A program made the position numbers and the translations under genes. Source: Ruegeria sp. ANG-S4 (GTDB lineage: Bacteria; Pseudomonadota; Alphaproteobacteria; Rhodobacterales; Rhodobacteraceae). From it: 64,000 nucleotides of DNA. The notes beneath the pieces are model-generated. The model did not search any database, was not told where the DNA came from, and was given only the letters and a program-made list of their open reading frames with translations. Within the stretch, counting starts at the first letter, position 1. Each line of letters opens with the position of its first letter. This document shows positions 8,437-17,099 of the stretch, in pieces. The DNA is taken from contig NZ_JWLK01000002.1 in NCBI RefSeq assembly GCF_000814005.1, forward strand, positions 434,001 through 498,000, in the 5' to 3' direction.

Positions 8437-10127
8437 GCGAAATTGACCCGATAACCCTATCGGTTCTGGCGGGCCGTATGGAACAGATCGCCGACGAAAT
8501 GGACGCAACCCTGTTTCGGGCCGCTTTCAATCCAATCATTGCCGAGGCGCATGACGCCAGCCATGGCCTGTATTCCGCAACGACGGGCGACACCTTGGTT
8601 CAAGGCAAGTCCGGCCTGCCGATATTCGTGGGTGTCATGTCTTTTGCTGTGAAAGCGGTTATCGAGAAGGCCGCATCAGATGGCGATCTTGAAGATGGAG
8701 ACATCTATATTTTCAACGATGCGCATATCGGCGGGACACATCTGTCTGACATGCGGCTGGTGCGGCCCTATTTCCGCGATGGCAAGCTGTTCTGCTATCT
8801 CGCATCGGTTGGGCACTGGCATGACGTCGGCGGTGCCGTTCCCGGAAATTACAACCCCGCCGCAACCGAGGTTTTTCAGGAAGCGTTTGTTCTGCCGCCT
8901 GTCAAGCTGGCACGCAAGGGTGAAGTCAATCAGGACATCATCGACATTCTGCTTCGAAACACACGCCTGCCTCAATCGGCAATGGGTGATCTGAACGGGC
9001 AACTGGGCGCACTGGATCTGGGCGTCCGCAGGATGGACGAACTGCTTGACGAATACGACGCGGATACCGTCGCGTCCGCGCTTGAGGCTCTGGGGAACCG
9101 GGCCGAAGTTCTCATGCGGTCCGAATTGCAGGACTTGCCGGACGGCCGGTGGGAGGCTGAGGATTTCCTCGACAACGACGGTATCACCGATACGCCGCTG
9201 CGCATAAATCTGGCGCTTGAAATCGAAGGGGACCGGATGGTTCTGGATTTCACGGGCTCGTCGGCGCAATGCGCAGGACCCGTAAACATCGCCCTTCCGA
9301 CGACCGTCGCTACGGCTTATGTCGCGATCAAGCACGTCTTTCCTTCGCTACCTGCAAATGCCGGCGTGATGCGCCCTATCGACGTAATCGTACCCGAGGA
9401 CAGTCTTTTGTCCGCAGAGTTTCCTGCCCCGACAGGTGGTTACACCGAGACGATTCTGCGCATGATCGACGTGGTTTTTTCTGCCTTTGCCAAGGCCGCG
9501 CCGGATCGGGTTGTTGCCAATGCCTATGGCACGATCAACGCGCTTTCGATTGCCGGAAAACGCGCGAACGGGCAGCCTTGGGTCATGTTCAGCTTTTATG
9601 GCGGCGGACACGGTGGCTCGATCGAAAGCGATGGGTTGAACCACGGTAATGCGCCGATCTCGACAGCGACAATTCCGCCTATGGAAATCCTCGAGGCGGC
9701 GTATCCCGTCATGTTCCGGCAATGGGCGCTGCGCCCTGACAGCGCAGGCGCGGGTGCTCATCGCGGCGGGCTTGGCGCGGTCTACGAAATTGAAGTCCTG
9801 GAAGAAAACGGCGCCGAGGCCTTTCTTTTCGGTGAACGCGGCAAGTTTTCACCAAAAGGAGTTGCCGAAGGCGGCGATGGGGCAATGAACGTCTTTACCT
9901 ACGAGCAAAGCGAAGGCTGGAAGGCACCGCCCTTGGTGTCAAAGATGCGAGGGATCAAGTTGAAGCAAGGACAGGCTGTTCGTCTGGAAACACCCGGCGG
10001 CGGCGGATACGGCGCGGCAGGCAGCAGGGCTGCAGAGGCCATTGCGACAGATGTCGCGCGTGGGCTTGTCAGCGCAGACCACGCCGATCAGGCCTACGGG
10101 ACCGCATGGCGAAAGGTGTCACAATGA
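8433..10127 (+). CDS. hyuB: Hydantoinase B / 5-oxoprolinase subunit (HyuB)
   Basis: This 564-residue protein starts at the ATG overlapping the previous stop codon (ATGA). HyuB-family features include DPITLSVLAGRMEQIADEM at the N terminus, DATLFRAAFNPIIAEAHDAS, GDIYIFNDAHIGGTHLSDM, and the closing GGGGYG. With HyuA it forms an ATP-dependent hydrolase of cyclic amides (hydantoins, 5-oxoproline, N-methylhydantoin) or, in the related acetone and acetophenone carboxylases, a carboxylase. A frame open upstream to 8316 is only the previous gene out of phase. Confidence 0.9.
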   Translation: MSEIDPITLSVLAGRMEQIADEMDATLFRAAFNPIIAEAHDASHGLYSATTGDTLVQGKSGLPIFVGVMSFAVKAVIEKAASDGDLEDGDIYIFNDAHIGGTHLSDMRLVRPYFRDGKLFCYLASVGHWHDVGGAVPGNYNPAATEVFQEAFVLPPVKLARKGEVNQDIIDILLRNTRLPQSAMGDLNGQLGALDLGVRRMDELLDEYDADTVASALEALGNRAEVLMRSELQDLPDGRWEAEDFLDNDGITDTPLRINLALEIEGDRMVLDFTGSSAQCAGPVNIALPTTVATAYVAIKHVFPSLPANAGVMRPIDVIVPEDSLLSAEFPAPTGGYTETILRMIDVVFSAFAKAAPDRVVANAYGTINALSIAGKRANGQPWVMFSFYGGGHGGSIESDGLNHGNAPISTATIPPMEILEAAYPVMFRQWALRPDSAGAGAHRGGLGAVYEIEVLEENGAEAFLFGERGKFSPKGVAEGGDGAMNVFTYEQSEGWKAPPLVSKMRGIKLKQGQAVRLETPGGGGYGAAGSRAAEAIATDVARGLVSADHADQAYGTAWRKVSQ

Positions 10128-12184
10128 CTGGGCGCATGGTCGGGGTGGATGTCGGCGGGACGTTCACAGATGTCTTTGTTCTGAACGAAGCGGATGGACG
10201 TGCAACCGTTGCCAAGGTGCCAACAACGCGCCCGGATCAGTCTGGCGGGTTCCTTGACGGAATTGGGCGCGAGGTCCGCGATCTGTCCGAGATTGCTGTC
10301 GTTGTTCATGGCACCACAGCCGGGACAAATGCCCTGTTGGAGCGCAAGGGCGCAAAAACAGGCGTGATCTGCACCCAAGGCCTGAGAGATGTTTTGGAGA
10401 TGCGTCGCCGCGACCGACCACGGACCTGGGGCCTGCGCGGTGATTTCGAGCCCGTTGTCGACCGCCGCAACAGGCTCGAGGTTCCCGAACGTACCCTTGC
10501 AGACGGCAGCATTCGCACGCCGGTCGATCTGGACGCGGTGCGCAATGCTGCCGAGCAACTGCGCGCACAGGGATGCGAGGCCGTGGCAATCTTGTTTGCA
10601 AACGCCTATGCCAACCCGGAAAACGAAGCCGCCGCCGTGGCCGCAGTAAGAGCCATCTGGCCCAATCCGCATGTGTCGGCTTCATCGGAAATTCTTCCGG
10701 AGATACGAGAATTCGAGCGGTTTTCGACCACCGCGCTGAACGCTTACCTGCAGCCCGAGGTCTCGGGCTATTTGACGCGTTTGGAAAACGCGCTGCGCTC
10801 TGGCGGGTTTGATGGTGAGTTCATGATCGTGCAATCCAATGGCGGTGTCATGGGTGTCAACACTGCTAGTCGCCTGCCTGTCCGAACGGCGCTTTCGGGC
10901 CCCGCAGCGGGCGTGATTGCGGCCGGTTACATCGCGCAATCCGCTGGTTTCGACAATGTCATTACCGGCGATATGGGCGGCACAAGCTTTGATGTCTCGC
11001 TGATCTCAGCCGGGCAGACGATGTTGTCGGCACAAACCTCAATCGACTTTGGCATGGTTGTGCGCAACCCCATGATCGAGGTAACGACCATAGGTGCCGG
11101 GGGCGGTTCGATTGCGTGGGTCGATAAAGGCGGGTTGCTGAATATCGGCCCGGAAAGCGCCGGTTCGAACCCCGGTCCAGTCGCCTATGGGCTGGGCAAT
11201 GATCGCCCCACGGTCACGGATGCCAATGTCGTTCTTGGTCGGATTGATCCGGACAACCCGATTGGTGGCAAGCTGGATCGTCTGGACGTCGAGGCCGCCG
11301 GAAAAGCGATTGACAACCACGTGGGCAAGCCGCTCAACCTGTCGCGACTTGAGGCCGCCGAAGCCATCCTGCGCGTTGCCAATTCCCGCATGGCAGGCGC
11401 AATTCGGCTTGTCAGTATCGAGCGCGGATTTGACCCCAAACGTTTTGCTTTCATGCCGTTTGGCGGCGGCGGCGCTTTGCATGCCGGTGCGATGCTGGCC
11501 GAAGTCGGAATCGCCCGCGCAATTGTTCCACGCTATCCCGGTGTGACCTCGGCACTGGGGTGCGTGATCGCCGATATGCGGCAGGATTTCGTTCAGACGA
11601 TCAACACTCTGGTCTCTCATCTGGACGAAAGTGCCCTTGGCGCGTTCATGCAGGATCATGTTGATCAGGGCATGGGCCTGCTGGACGCTTCTCGAACAAC
11701 CTTCGACACAAGAGACACTTCGTTCGAACTCGACATGGCTTACGTGGGGCAAACGCATACTGTGCCCGTCCCGCTGGTCGTCACACTGTCAGACGGCAAA
11801 GTCAGCGCACCCGACAAAGCCGAGATCGAACAGGCCTTTGATGCAGCATATCATGCCACCTATGGAAGGTTGTTAAGAAACGGCGTGCGTCGGATTCTGA
11901 ATCTGCGCAGCGCAGTTACCGGCAGGCGGCCAAAATTCGACCTTTCCTCGCTGGCGCCGCAGACTGAAGGTGCCGCGACACCAGTCGGAGCACGGAAAGT
12001 GCATTTTGGGCATGCCTGGCACGATACCGCCATTTACGACCGCCTGTCTTTGCCGGTCGGCACCATCATCAATGGACCGGCAATCCTGACGCAGCCAGAC
12101 ACGACCGTTCTGATCGAACCCGGTTTTCACGGACGCGTAGACAGCTTTGGAAACACGATTATCGAGCTGCAGGAGGTAGGCTGA
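10124..12184 (+). CDS. hyuA: Hydantoinase A / 5-oxoprolinase subunit (HyuA)
   Basis: The 686-residue product starts at 10124 with the four-base overlap ATGA with hyuB; an ATG at 10106 would add six residues. The N terminus carries the actin-like ATPase motif VGVDVGGTFTDVFVL, followed by VVHGTTAGTNALLERKGA and, in the centre, GDMGGTSFDVSL and GGGGALHAGAMLAEVG. It supplies ATP-driven activation of the cyclic amide or ketone substrate for HyuB. Its stop codon directly abuts the start of the next gene. Confidence 0.9.
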   Translation: MTGRMVGVDVGGTFTDVFVLNEADGRATVAKVPTTRPDQSGGFLDGIGREVRDLSEIAVVVHGTTAGTNALLERKGAKTGVICTQGLRDVLEMRRRDRPRTWGLRGDFEPVVDRRNRLEVPERTLADGSIRTPVDLDAVRNAAEQLRAQGCEAVAILFANAYANPENEAAAVAAVRAIWPNPHVSASSEILPEIREFERFSTTALNAYLQPEVSGYLTRLENALRSGGFDGEFMIVQSNGGVMGVNTASRLPVRTALSGPAAGVIAAGYIAQSAGFDNVITGDMGGTSFDVSLISAGQTMLSAQTSIDFGMVVRNPMIEVTTIGAGGGSIAWVDKGGLLNIGPESAGSNPGPVAYGLGNDRPTVTDANVVLGRIDPDNPIGGKLDRLDVEAAGKAIDNHVGKPLNLSRLEAAEAILRVANSRMAGAIRLVSIERGFDPKRFAFMPFGGGGALHAGAMLAEVGIARAIVPRYPGVTSALGCVIADMRQDFVQTINTLVSHLDESALGAFMQDHVDQGMGLLDASRTTFDTRDTSFELDMAYVGQTHTVPVPLVVTLSDGKVSAPDKAEIEQAFDAAYHATYGRLLRNGVRRILNLRSAVTGRRPKFDLSSLAPQTEGAATPVGARKVHFGHAWHDTAIYDRLSLPVGTIINGPAILTQPDTTVLIEPGFHGRVDSFGNTIIELQEVG

Positions 12185-12805
12185 ATGAGCGATCCAGAGA
12201 CCTGGGACCCCCGCAAGACCGCACTGCTGACCATCGACCTGCAAAACGACTTTATTCACCCTGACGGAGCATATGGTCGAGCTGGCCAGTCGGCCCAAAG
12301 CATTATGGCGCTTCCCGATCGCATCGCCCCATTGGCGCGCCAGTTGCAAGCCGCTGGCGGGCGGTATTTTTCAGCGCAATTCACGCTAGTTCCAGACCGC
12401 GATGGACAGCCCCTGATTGCACCGCACCTCAAGCAATTAAGGCCATTTCTGACCAAAGGTGATTTTGCACCGGGCGGGTTTGGTCACGGTTTGGTTGATG
12501 CGCTGCAGCCCTGCGATTTTGTCATCGAAAAGGTAGCCTACTCAGCCTTTTTTCAAACGCGCCTTGAATTTCTGATGCGTGCCGTGGGAATCGAAAACCT
12601 GATTGTCGGCGGGATCGTGACCAATGGGGGTGTCGCCTCAACCCTGCGGGATGCACATTTGCGCAATATCGAAACCGTGATGCTGACAGACGGATGCGCT
12701 GCGTTCCGGCAAGACGTTCATGACGCAACGCTGCTTTCGCTGGGCACAGTTACGCACCAGCGCACTTGCACCCAGATGTTGAATTGGCTGGAGGGAACCG
12801 GATGA
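12185..12805 (+). CDS. Isochorismatase-fold hydrolase lacking the usual catalytic Cys
   Basis: The 206-residue protein has the family's opening aspartate block (ALLTIDLQNDFIHPDGA), a lysine in FVIEKVAYSAFF and the cis-peptide region GGIVTNGGVASTLRDA. In amidases of this family (N-carbamoylsarcosine amidase, maleamate amidase, nicotinamidase) that last segment has Cys; here the position is Gly, as in true isochorismatases. It may therefore hydrolyse an ether or ester-like bond, use another nucleophile, or be non-catalytic. It starts at the base after the hyuA stop and overlaps the lyase gene by four bases, so it belongs to the operon. Confidence 0.8.
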   Translation: MSDPETWDPRKTALLTIDLQNDFIHPDGAYGRAGQSAQSIMALPDRIAPLARQLQAAGGRYFSAQFTLVPDRDGQPLIAPHLKQLRPFLTKGDFAPGGFGHGLVDALQPCDFVIEKVAYSAFFQTRLEFLMRAVGIENLIVGGIVTNGGVASTLRDAHLRNIETVMLTDGCAAFRQDVHDATLLSLGTVTHQRTCTQMLNWLEGTG

Positions 12806-13668
12806 CCCTTAAATCCCGCCTGACAAAAAAGGAAATTCTTGTCGCGCCCGGTGTCTACGATGGCTTGACGGCCTCGTTGGCCGAAGACGCCGGTTTTGAA
12901 GCGCTCTATCTCAGCGGGGCGGCGGTCGCTTACGCCCGATTGGGCCGCCCCGATATCGGGCTTTCCACAGCGTCTGAAATGGCGGACACGATGACGCTTA
13001 TCGCCGATCGGGTCTCACTGCCCGTAATAATCGACGCCGATACTGGCTTTGGCAACGCGCTGAACGCCCAGCGCACCATGCGGCTTTATGAGCGGGCCGG
13101 TGCATCGGCATTGCAGATCGAAGATCAAACCTATCCCAAACGATGTGGACATCTGTCTGACAAATCGTTGATTTCGGCGCAGGAAATGGCTGGAAAAATC
13201 GCGGCTATGGCCGACGCGCGCGTCAGAGACGACACGCTGATTATCGCTCGAACAGACGCCATAGCTGTTGAGGGCTTCAACGCAGCAACCGACCGCGCCG
13301 AAGCCTATCTGGAAGCCGGGGCGGACGTTCTTTTCCTCGAAGCGCCGCAAAGCCGTGACCAACTGGCCGGCATCGCGGATCGTTTTGCACCTCGGGTTCC
13401 TTTGTTGGCAAACATGGTCGAAGGTGGCGCAACACCGATACTTGATGCGACCGATCTGGAGTCGCAAGGCTATTCGATCGTGATTTTCCCGGGCGGGATT
13501 GTGCGGGCCTTGGCCAAGACGGCACAGGCGTATTACCAGAGCTTGGCTGCCAACGGCTCAAACAAGCCTTTTGCGAATAGCATGTTCGACTTTGCCGGGC
13601 TGAACGACGTCATCGGAACGGATGAGATGCTGCAGGCTGGGGCACGCTATGATGACACCCAGGGTTGA
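12802..13668 (+). CDS. ICL/PEPM-family carbon-carbon lyase (dimethylmalate/methylisocitrate lyase type)
   Basis: This 288-residue TIM-barrel enzyme carries the Mg2+-site DADTGFG (about residue 75) and the lyase loop PKRCGHL (about residue 115), whose Cys is the catalytic acid/base in isocitrate, methylisocitrate and 2,3-dimethylmalate lyases. PEP mutases lack this KRCGH loop, so C-C cleavage of a 2-hydroxy diacid is favoured. The ATG at 12802 overlaps the previous stop (ATGA). Beside a LeuCD-type hydratase, the parallel is hydration of an alkylmaleate followed by cleavage to a 2-oxo acid plus a short acid. The exact substrate is unproven. Confidence 0.87.
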   Translation: MTLKSRLTKKEILVAPGVYDGLTASLAEDAGFEALYLSGAAVAYARLGRPDIGLSTASEMADTMTLIADRVSLPVIIDADTGFGNALNAQRTMRLYERAGASALQIEDQTYPKRCGHLSDKSLISAQEMAGKIAAMADARVRDDTLIIARTDAIAVEGFNAATDRAEAYLEAGADVLFLEAPQSRDQLAGIADRFAPRVPLLANMVEGGATPILDATDLESQGYSIVIFPGGIVRALAKTAQAYYQSLAANGSNKPFANSMFDFAGLNDVIGTDEMLQAGARYDDTQG

Positions 13669-15019
13669 AGAGTCCCTGCCTGATCAGTTCGATCTAAAAA
13701 CCGGCACATTGATTATCGGCGCAGGAGCGTGCGGTATGGTTGCTGCCTTGTCTGCTGCCGAGGCCGGGCAGGATGTGCTGGTTATCGAAGCTGATCCAGT
13801 TCCCAGCGGCTCGACAGCATTGTCGGCAGGTTTGATCCCGGCAGCTGGTACAAAAGTACAAAAGGCCGCCGGAATTTCTGACGACGCTGGCCGCTTTGCA
13901 AACGACATCCAGGCCAAGGCGGGAAATGAAAACGAGCAGGTGCTGGTCGATCTATTGGCCAACAACGCTGCCGAGGTCATCGACTGGCTGGGCGACCGTC
14001 ACGCCCTGCCCTTTTCGTTAGTGACGGACTTCGACTATCCCGGCCACTCTCGCCGTCGCATGCATGGGCTGCCGACGCGGTCCGGTGAGGAGTTGATCAA
14101 CGCCTTGCGCAGCGCTTGTGAGCGGGAAGAACTGGACATTATCTGCAATCTCCGCGCAGCTACGATCTACAAGGATCAGGATCGAATCCGAGGCATAGCC
14201 GTAACCGGACCGGACTCGCGTATCGAAAAAATTTCCTGCGACCGCCTTATCCTCGCATGCAATGGATTTGGCGGCAATCGCGCCCTGGTCGCCGAGCATA
14301 TGCCGCAAATTGAACGGGCGCTCTGGTTTGGGCACAGCGGTAACCGCGGTGAGGCCGTTGTTTGGGGTCAAACGCTGGGTGCGCAATTGCAAAACCTGGG
14401 CGCTTACCAAGGTCACGGCAATGTCGCGCATCCACACGGCATCTTGATAACCTGGGCTGTGATCACGGAGGGCGGAGTGCAGGTGAACCGCGACGGGCAC
14501 CGATTCTGGAACGAGGCGCAAGGCTATTCCGAGGCGGCCCGCGCAGTTCTTATGCAGCCCGGCGGCGCGGCATTCGCAATTTTTGACGAACGCATCGCCG
14601 CAATCGCGCGCCAGTTCGAAGATTTCAAACGCGCAGAGGCGTCCGGGGCTATTCATACCGGCAATACGATCGGTGCCCTTGCCAACAGTTTGGGCCTGCC
14701 CCCAGAGACACTGGAGCGAACGCTGCAGGAAATACCTGACGAGGGATCGGATCAGTTTGGCAGGCGTTTCACTCCGCCTTCACTGTCGCCGCCATACAAG
14801 GGCGTACGCGTCACGGGTGCTTTGTTTCATACCCAAGGCGGCTTGCGGGTCGATTCATCGGCTCGCGTTCTTAAACAAGACGGTACCGCATTCACCAACC
14901 TGTTCGCAGGCGGCGGCGCGGCGGCAGGTATTTCCGGTACCGGCGACAGCGGCTATCTTTCCGGAAACGGGTTATTGAGTGCCGTTGTGCTAGGTCGAAT
15001 TGCCGGGCGAAATCACTGA
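13649..15019 (+). CDS. FAD-dependent dehydrogenase/reductase, fumarate reductase flavoprotein-like
   Basis: About 456 residues, starting at one of two adjacent ATGs (13649 or 13652) that overlap the end of the lyase gene. The N-terminal FAD fold is GTLIIGAGACGMVAALSAAE, followed by STALSAGLIPAAGT. The C terminus has the family's GLRVDSSARVL and FAGGGAAAGISGTGDSGYLS segments. Relatives (fumarate reductase flavoprotein, 3-ketosteroid dehydrogenase, tricarballylate dehydrogenase) add or remove hydrogen across a C-C bond next to a carbonyl. Last gene of the rightward operon. It could desaturate a succinate-like intermediate to a maleate- or fumarate-like one for the hydratase (inference). Confidence 0.82.
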   Translation: MMTPRVEESLPDQFDLKTGTLIIGAGACGMVAALSAAEAGQDVLVIEADPVPSGSTALSAGLIPAAGTKVQKAAGISDDAGRFANDIQAKAGNENEQVLVDLLANNAAEVIDWLGDRHALPFSLVTDFDYPGHSRRRMHGLPTRSGEELINALRSACEREELDIICNLRAATIYKDQDRIRGIAVTGPDSRIEKISCDRLILACNGFGGNRALVAEHMPQIERALWFGHSGNRGEAVVWGQTLGAQLQNLGAYQGHGNVAHPHGILITWAVITEGGVQVNRDGHRFWNEAQGYSEAARAVLMQPGGAAFAIFDERIAAIARQFEDFKRAEASGAIHTGNTIGALANSLGLPPETLERTLQEIPDEGSDQFGRRFTPPSLSPPYKGVRVTGALFHTQGGLRVDSSARVLKQDGTAFTNLFAGGGAAAGISGTGDSGYLSGNGLLSAVVLGRIAGRNH

Positions 15020-15172
15020 TGGGCGCATTGTGTCAGCAAGCGCGCTTGACCGGCGTCGATCAGGGCCGAGACATCAATGTCCTTGGATGCCTTTGGGATC
15101 CTGCGAGACCCACAGTTTCCTTCCTGTTTTTGAGGCGAAAAGCCGCCGTGCGCCTGCATCCGGTCGAATAAA

Positions 15173-15193
15173 GGCCGGACACTGAGTCCGGCC
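15173..15193. terminator. Bidirectional terminator hairpin
   Basis: A perfect 8-base stem, GGCCGGAC / GTCCGGCC, around the loop ACTGA, flanked by AAA on the left and CCTTT on the right. It lies between the converging ends of the flavoprotein gene (15019) and the DJ-1 gene (15225) and could stop transcription both ways. Confidence 0.65.
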
Positions 15194-15224
15194 CCTTTGG
15201 TCAGTTCGCCATTAAACCTGCGGC

Positions 15225-15821
15225 TTAGACATCAAACGCATATGGCGGGGCGGGATCATAGTGGATCTCGCGCTGAACCAGACGCGCATAAGCAGGGTCA
15301 GAGATCTGGCCTACAATCCAAAGCGACATGTCGATACCCGCAGAAATACCCTGCGACGAGATGTAGTTTCCGTCGCGGACAAACCGAACATCTTCAAGAA
15401 CTTCTGCCGCTTCACCACGTTCGCGCAGTTCTTCGACAACGCCCCAATGCGTCGTGATCCGCTTACCTTTGGCGATACCGGATGTCAGGGTGATACGGGC
15501 CCCTGAACAGACACTCGCCACCATCTCACAGCCTTCGGCGGTTTTGTTCACCCACTCGATGAGCTTTTCATTGTGTTGCGCTTTGCGCGTTCCCGGGCCA
15601 CCCGGAATAATCAGGATGTCGGGCTTTGGTGCATCTTCAAAGGTGTAGTGCGGGGGAAGCTTCATGTTGAGAATGCAGGTCACCGGGTCCATTGTTTCGC
15701 CGACCAGGTAGACGTTGCAGACGTCATCCTTTTGCGTGGCAGCCGTTCCGAAGACTTCATAGGGCCCGACAGCGTCCAGTTCTTCGACCCCGTCGAAAAT
15801 CAAAATTGCGATATTTTTCAT
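15225..15821 (-). CDS. DJ-1/PfpI family protein, isonitrile-hydratase-like
   Basis: This 198-residue protein starts at the ATG at 15821 (MKNIAILIFDGVEELDAVGP); a GTG seven codons earlier is less likely. It has the DJ-1/PfpI nucleophile elbow ASVCSGARITL with Cys near residue 105, and the following TTHWGVVEEL and DGNYISSQGISAGIDMSLW segments match the stand-alone relatives of GlxA regulators, including isonitrile hydratase. The reaction is not certain: protease, glyoxalase and hydratase members share this fold. It is divergent from a GlxA regulator gene, which probably controls it. Confidence 0.82.
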   Translation of the reverse strand: MKNIAILIFDGVEELDAVGPYEVFGTAATQKDDVCNVYLVGETMDPVTCILNMKLPPHYTFEDAPKPDILIIPGGPGTRKAQHNEKLIEWVNKTAEGCEMVASVCSGARITLTSGIAKGKRITTHWGVVEELRERGEAAEVLEDVRFVRDGNYISSQGISAGIDMSLWIVGQISDPAYARLVQREIHYDPAPPYAFDV

Positions 15822-15867
15822 GATCCATCCACTCAGTTTCACTCTGGTGACCGTTAGGAGAGTTGGT

Positions 15868-15877
15868 CTGACGTCAG
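15868..15877. promoter_or_regulatory. Palindrome CTGACGTCAG between DJ-1 and GlxA genes
   Basis: A perfect 10-base palindrome in the 108-bp divergent region, 47 bases upstream of the DJ-1 start and 52 bases upstream of the GlxA start. It is a candidate operator for the adjacent GlxA regulator. A 10-base palindrome can arise by chance, so this rests mainly on position. Confidence 0.4.
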
Positions 15878-15929
15878 TTTATCCAAATGCCTCTTGACAG
15901 AAATGATATAGTTCAGTCTTTTTCTGCCA

Positions 15930-16904
15930 ATGGCGCAATCTATCGTATTCTTGCTGACTGATCCGATAAAACTGATGGACCTGACGGGTCCGTTGCAGGT
16001 TTTTGTGGATGCCAACAAAACCAACCCGGACAATCCGCCCTATGAAATCACGCTGGCGTCTCAGGACGGGGGCACGATTTCATCAGATGCGATTATTGGT
16101 ATCGAAACCATTGCCCTGTCGGAACACACAGGGCCCATAAACACCTGCCTCGTGGTCGGCGGTGATGGTGCCCGTCATGGTGGCCATGGTCCGGGATACA
16201 TCGAACTGGTGCGTAACACCGCTGAATGCGCAGAGCGCGTCGGCTCCATCTGTTCCGGTGCGTTCCTTTTGGCCGAAGCGGGGGTTCTGTCGGGAAAGCG
16301 TGCTGTCACGCATTGGGATTCCTGCGCCGCGCTGGCCCGGCAATATCCTGACATCCACGTTGAGGAAGACCCAATTTACATTCGCGACGGCGCCGTTTGG
16401 ACATCTGCCGGCGTCACCTCTGGTATTGATCTCGCCCTTGCGATGGTCTCAGAGGATCTCGGCCGCAACACCGCGATGAAGATCGCCCAGTCGTTGGTTT
16501 CGTACATGGTGCGGCCCGGCGGTCAGTCGCAGTTCAGCGAGCCATTGGCACGACAGTCTCGAGACGCGAAAGGCCAGTTTGATGAACTTCAAAGCTGGAT
16601 CAGAGATCATCTTGCCGACGATTTGCGGGTCGATCGATTGGCCGAGATGATGAACATGAGCAGCCGGACATTTGCACGCCTTTTCACTGCGGCCGTCCAA
16701 CTAACTCCGGCCAAATACGTTGAACGCGCGAGAATTGATGCCGCAAAGTCGCTGCTGACCGACACAGATATCTCGATCAAGTCGGTTGCCTACCGATGTG
16801 GTTTCACGGGTGACGATCACCTGCGCCGCGCGTTCCGGCGAGAGCTTGGTGTCTCCCCGCTCGATTATCGAGAACGTTTTGGTCAAGCGGGTGCAAACGC
16901 ATGA
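15930..16904 (+). CDS. GlxA family transcriptional regulator (DJ-1-like + AraC HTH)
   Basis: The 324-residue product has an N-terminal DJ-1/PfpI-like domain (residues 1-170; elbow GSICSGAFLLAEAG, then GVTSGIDLALAM) and a C-terminal AraC-type double helix-turn-helix (DDLRVDRLAEMMNMSSRTFA and SIKSVAYRCGFTGDDHLRRA). Such proteins sense small, often nitrogen-containing metabolites and activate nearby genes. It is transcribed away from the DJ-1 gene and is the likely regulator of it. No strong ribosome-binding site precedes the ATG. It is one of four GlxA-type genes in this window. Confidence 0.9.
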   Translation: MAQSIVFLLTDPIKLMDLTGPLQVFVDANKTNPDNPPYEITLASQDGGTISSDAIIGIETIALSEHTGPINTCLVVGGDGARHGGHGPGYIELVRNTAECAERVGSICSGAFLLAEAGVLSGKRAVTHWDSCAALARQYPDIHVEEDPIYIRDGAVWTSAGVTSGIDLALAMVSEDLGRNTAMKIAQSLVSYMVRPGGQSQFSEPLARQSRDAKGQFDELQSWIRDHLADDLRVDRLAEMMNMSSRTFARLFTAAVQLTPAKYVERARIDAAKSLLTDTDISIKSVAYRCGFTGDDHLRRAFRRELGVSPLDYRERFGQAGANA

Positions 16905-17099
16905 GGTGCTCTGCGGGGGCTTCGGTTTCGGCGTGGTCTAACGCGGCTTCAATACAGCGTTGGAAACTACAAGAAACCCTGCAATCATAGTTGCGGCTGG
17001 CAATAGTGCGCCCCGCCAGCCTGCTTTGTGCGTATGTAATACGACACTCAATGACTTAGGCAGGCGGAGACAAATTTTAGTGGCCGAGCTTAGGACCGA

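Noticed and set aside
4905-15019. Assigning the locus to creatinine/N-methylhydantoin degradation
   Set aside because: HyuAB and a sarcosine-oxidase-like gene fit, but the isochorismatase-fold protein lacks the amidase Cys and the LeuCD and lyase genes have no place in that route.
16995-17021. GGCTGGC/GCCAGCC inverted repeat between converging genes
   Set aside because: Seven-base arms with a 13-base GC-rich loop and no T tract are too weak to call a terminator.
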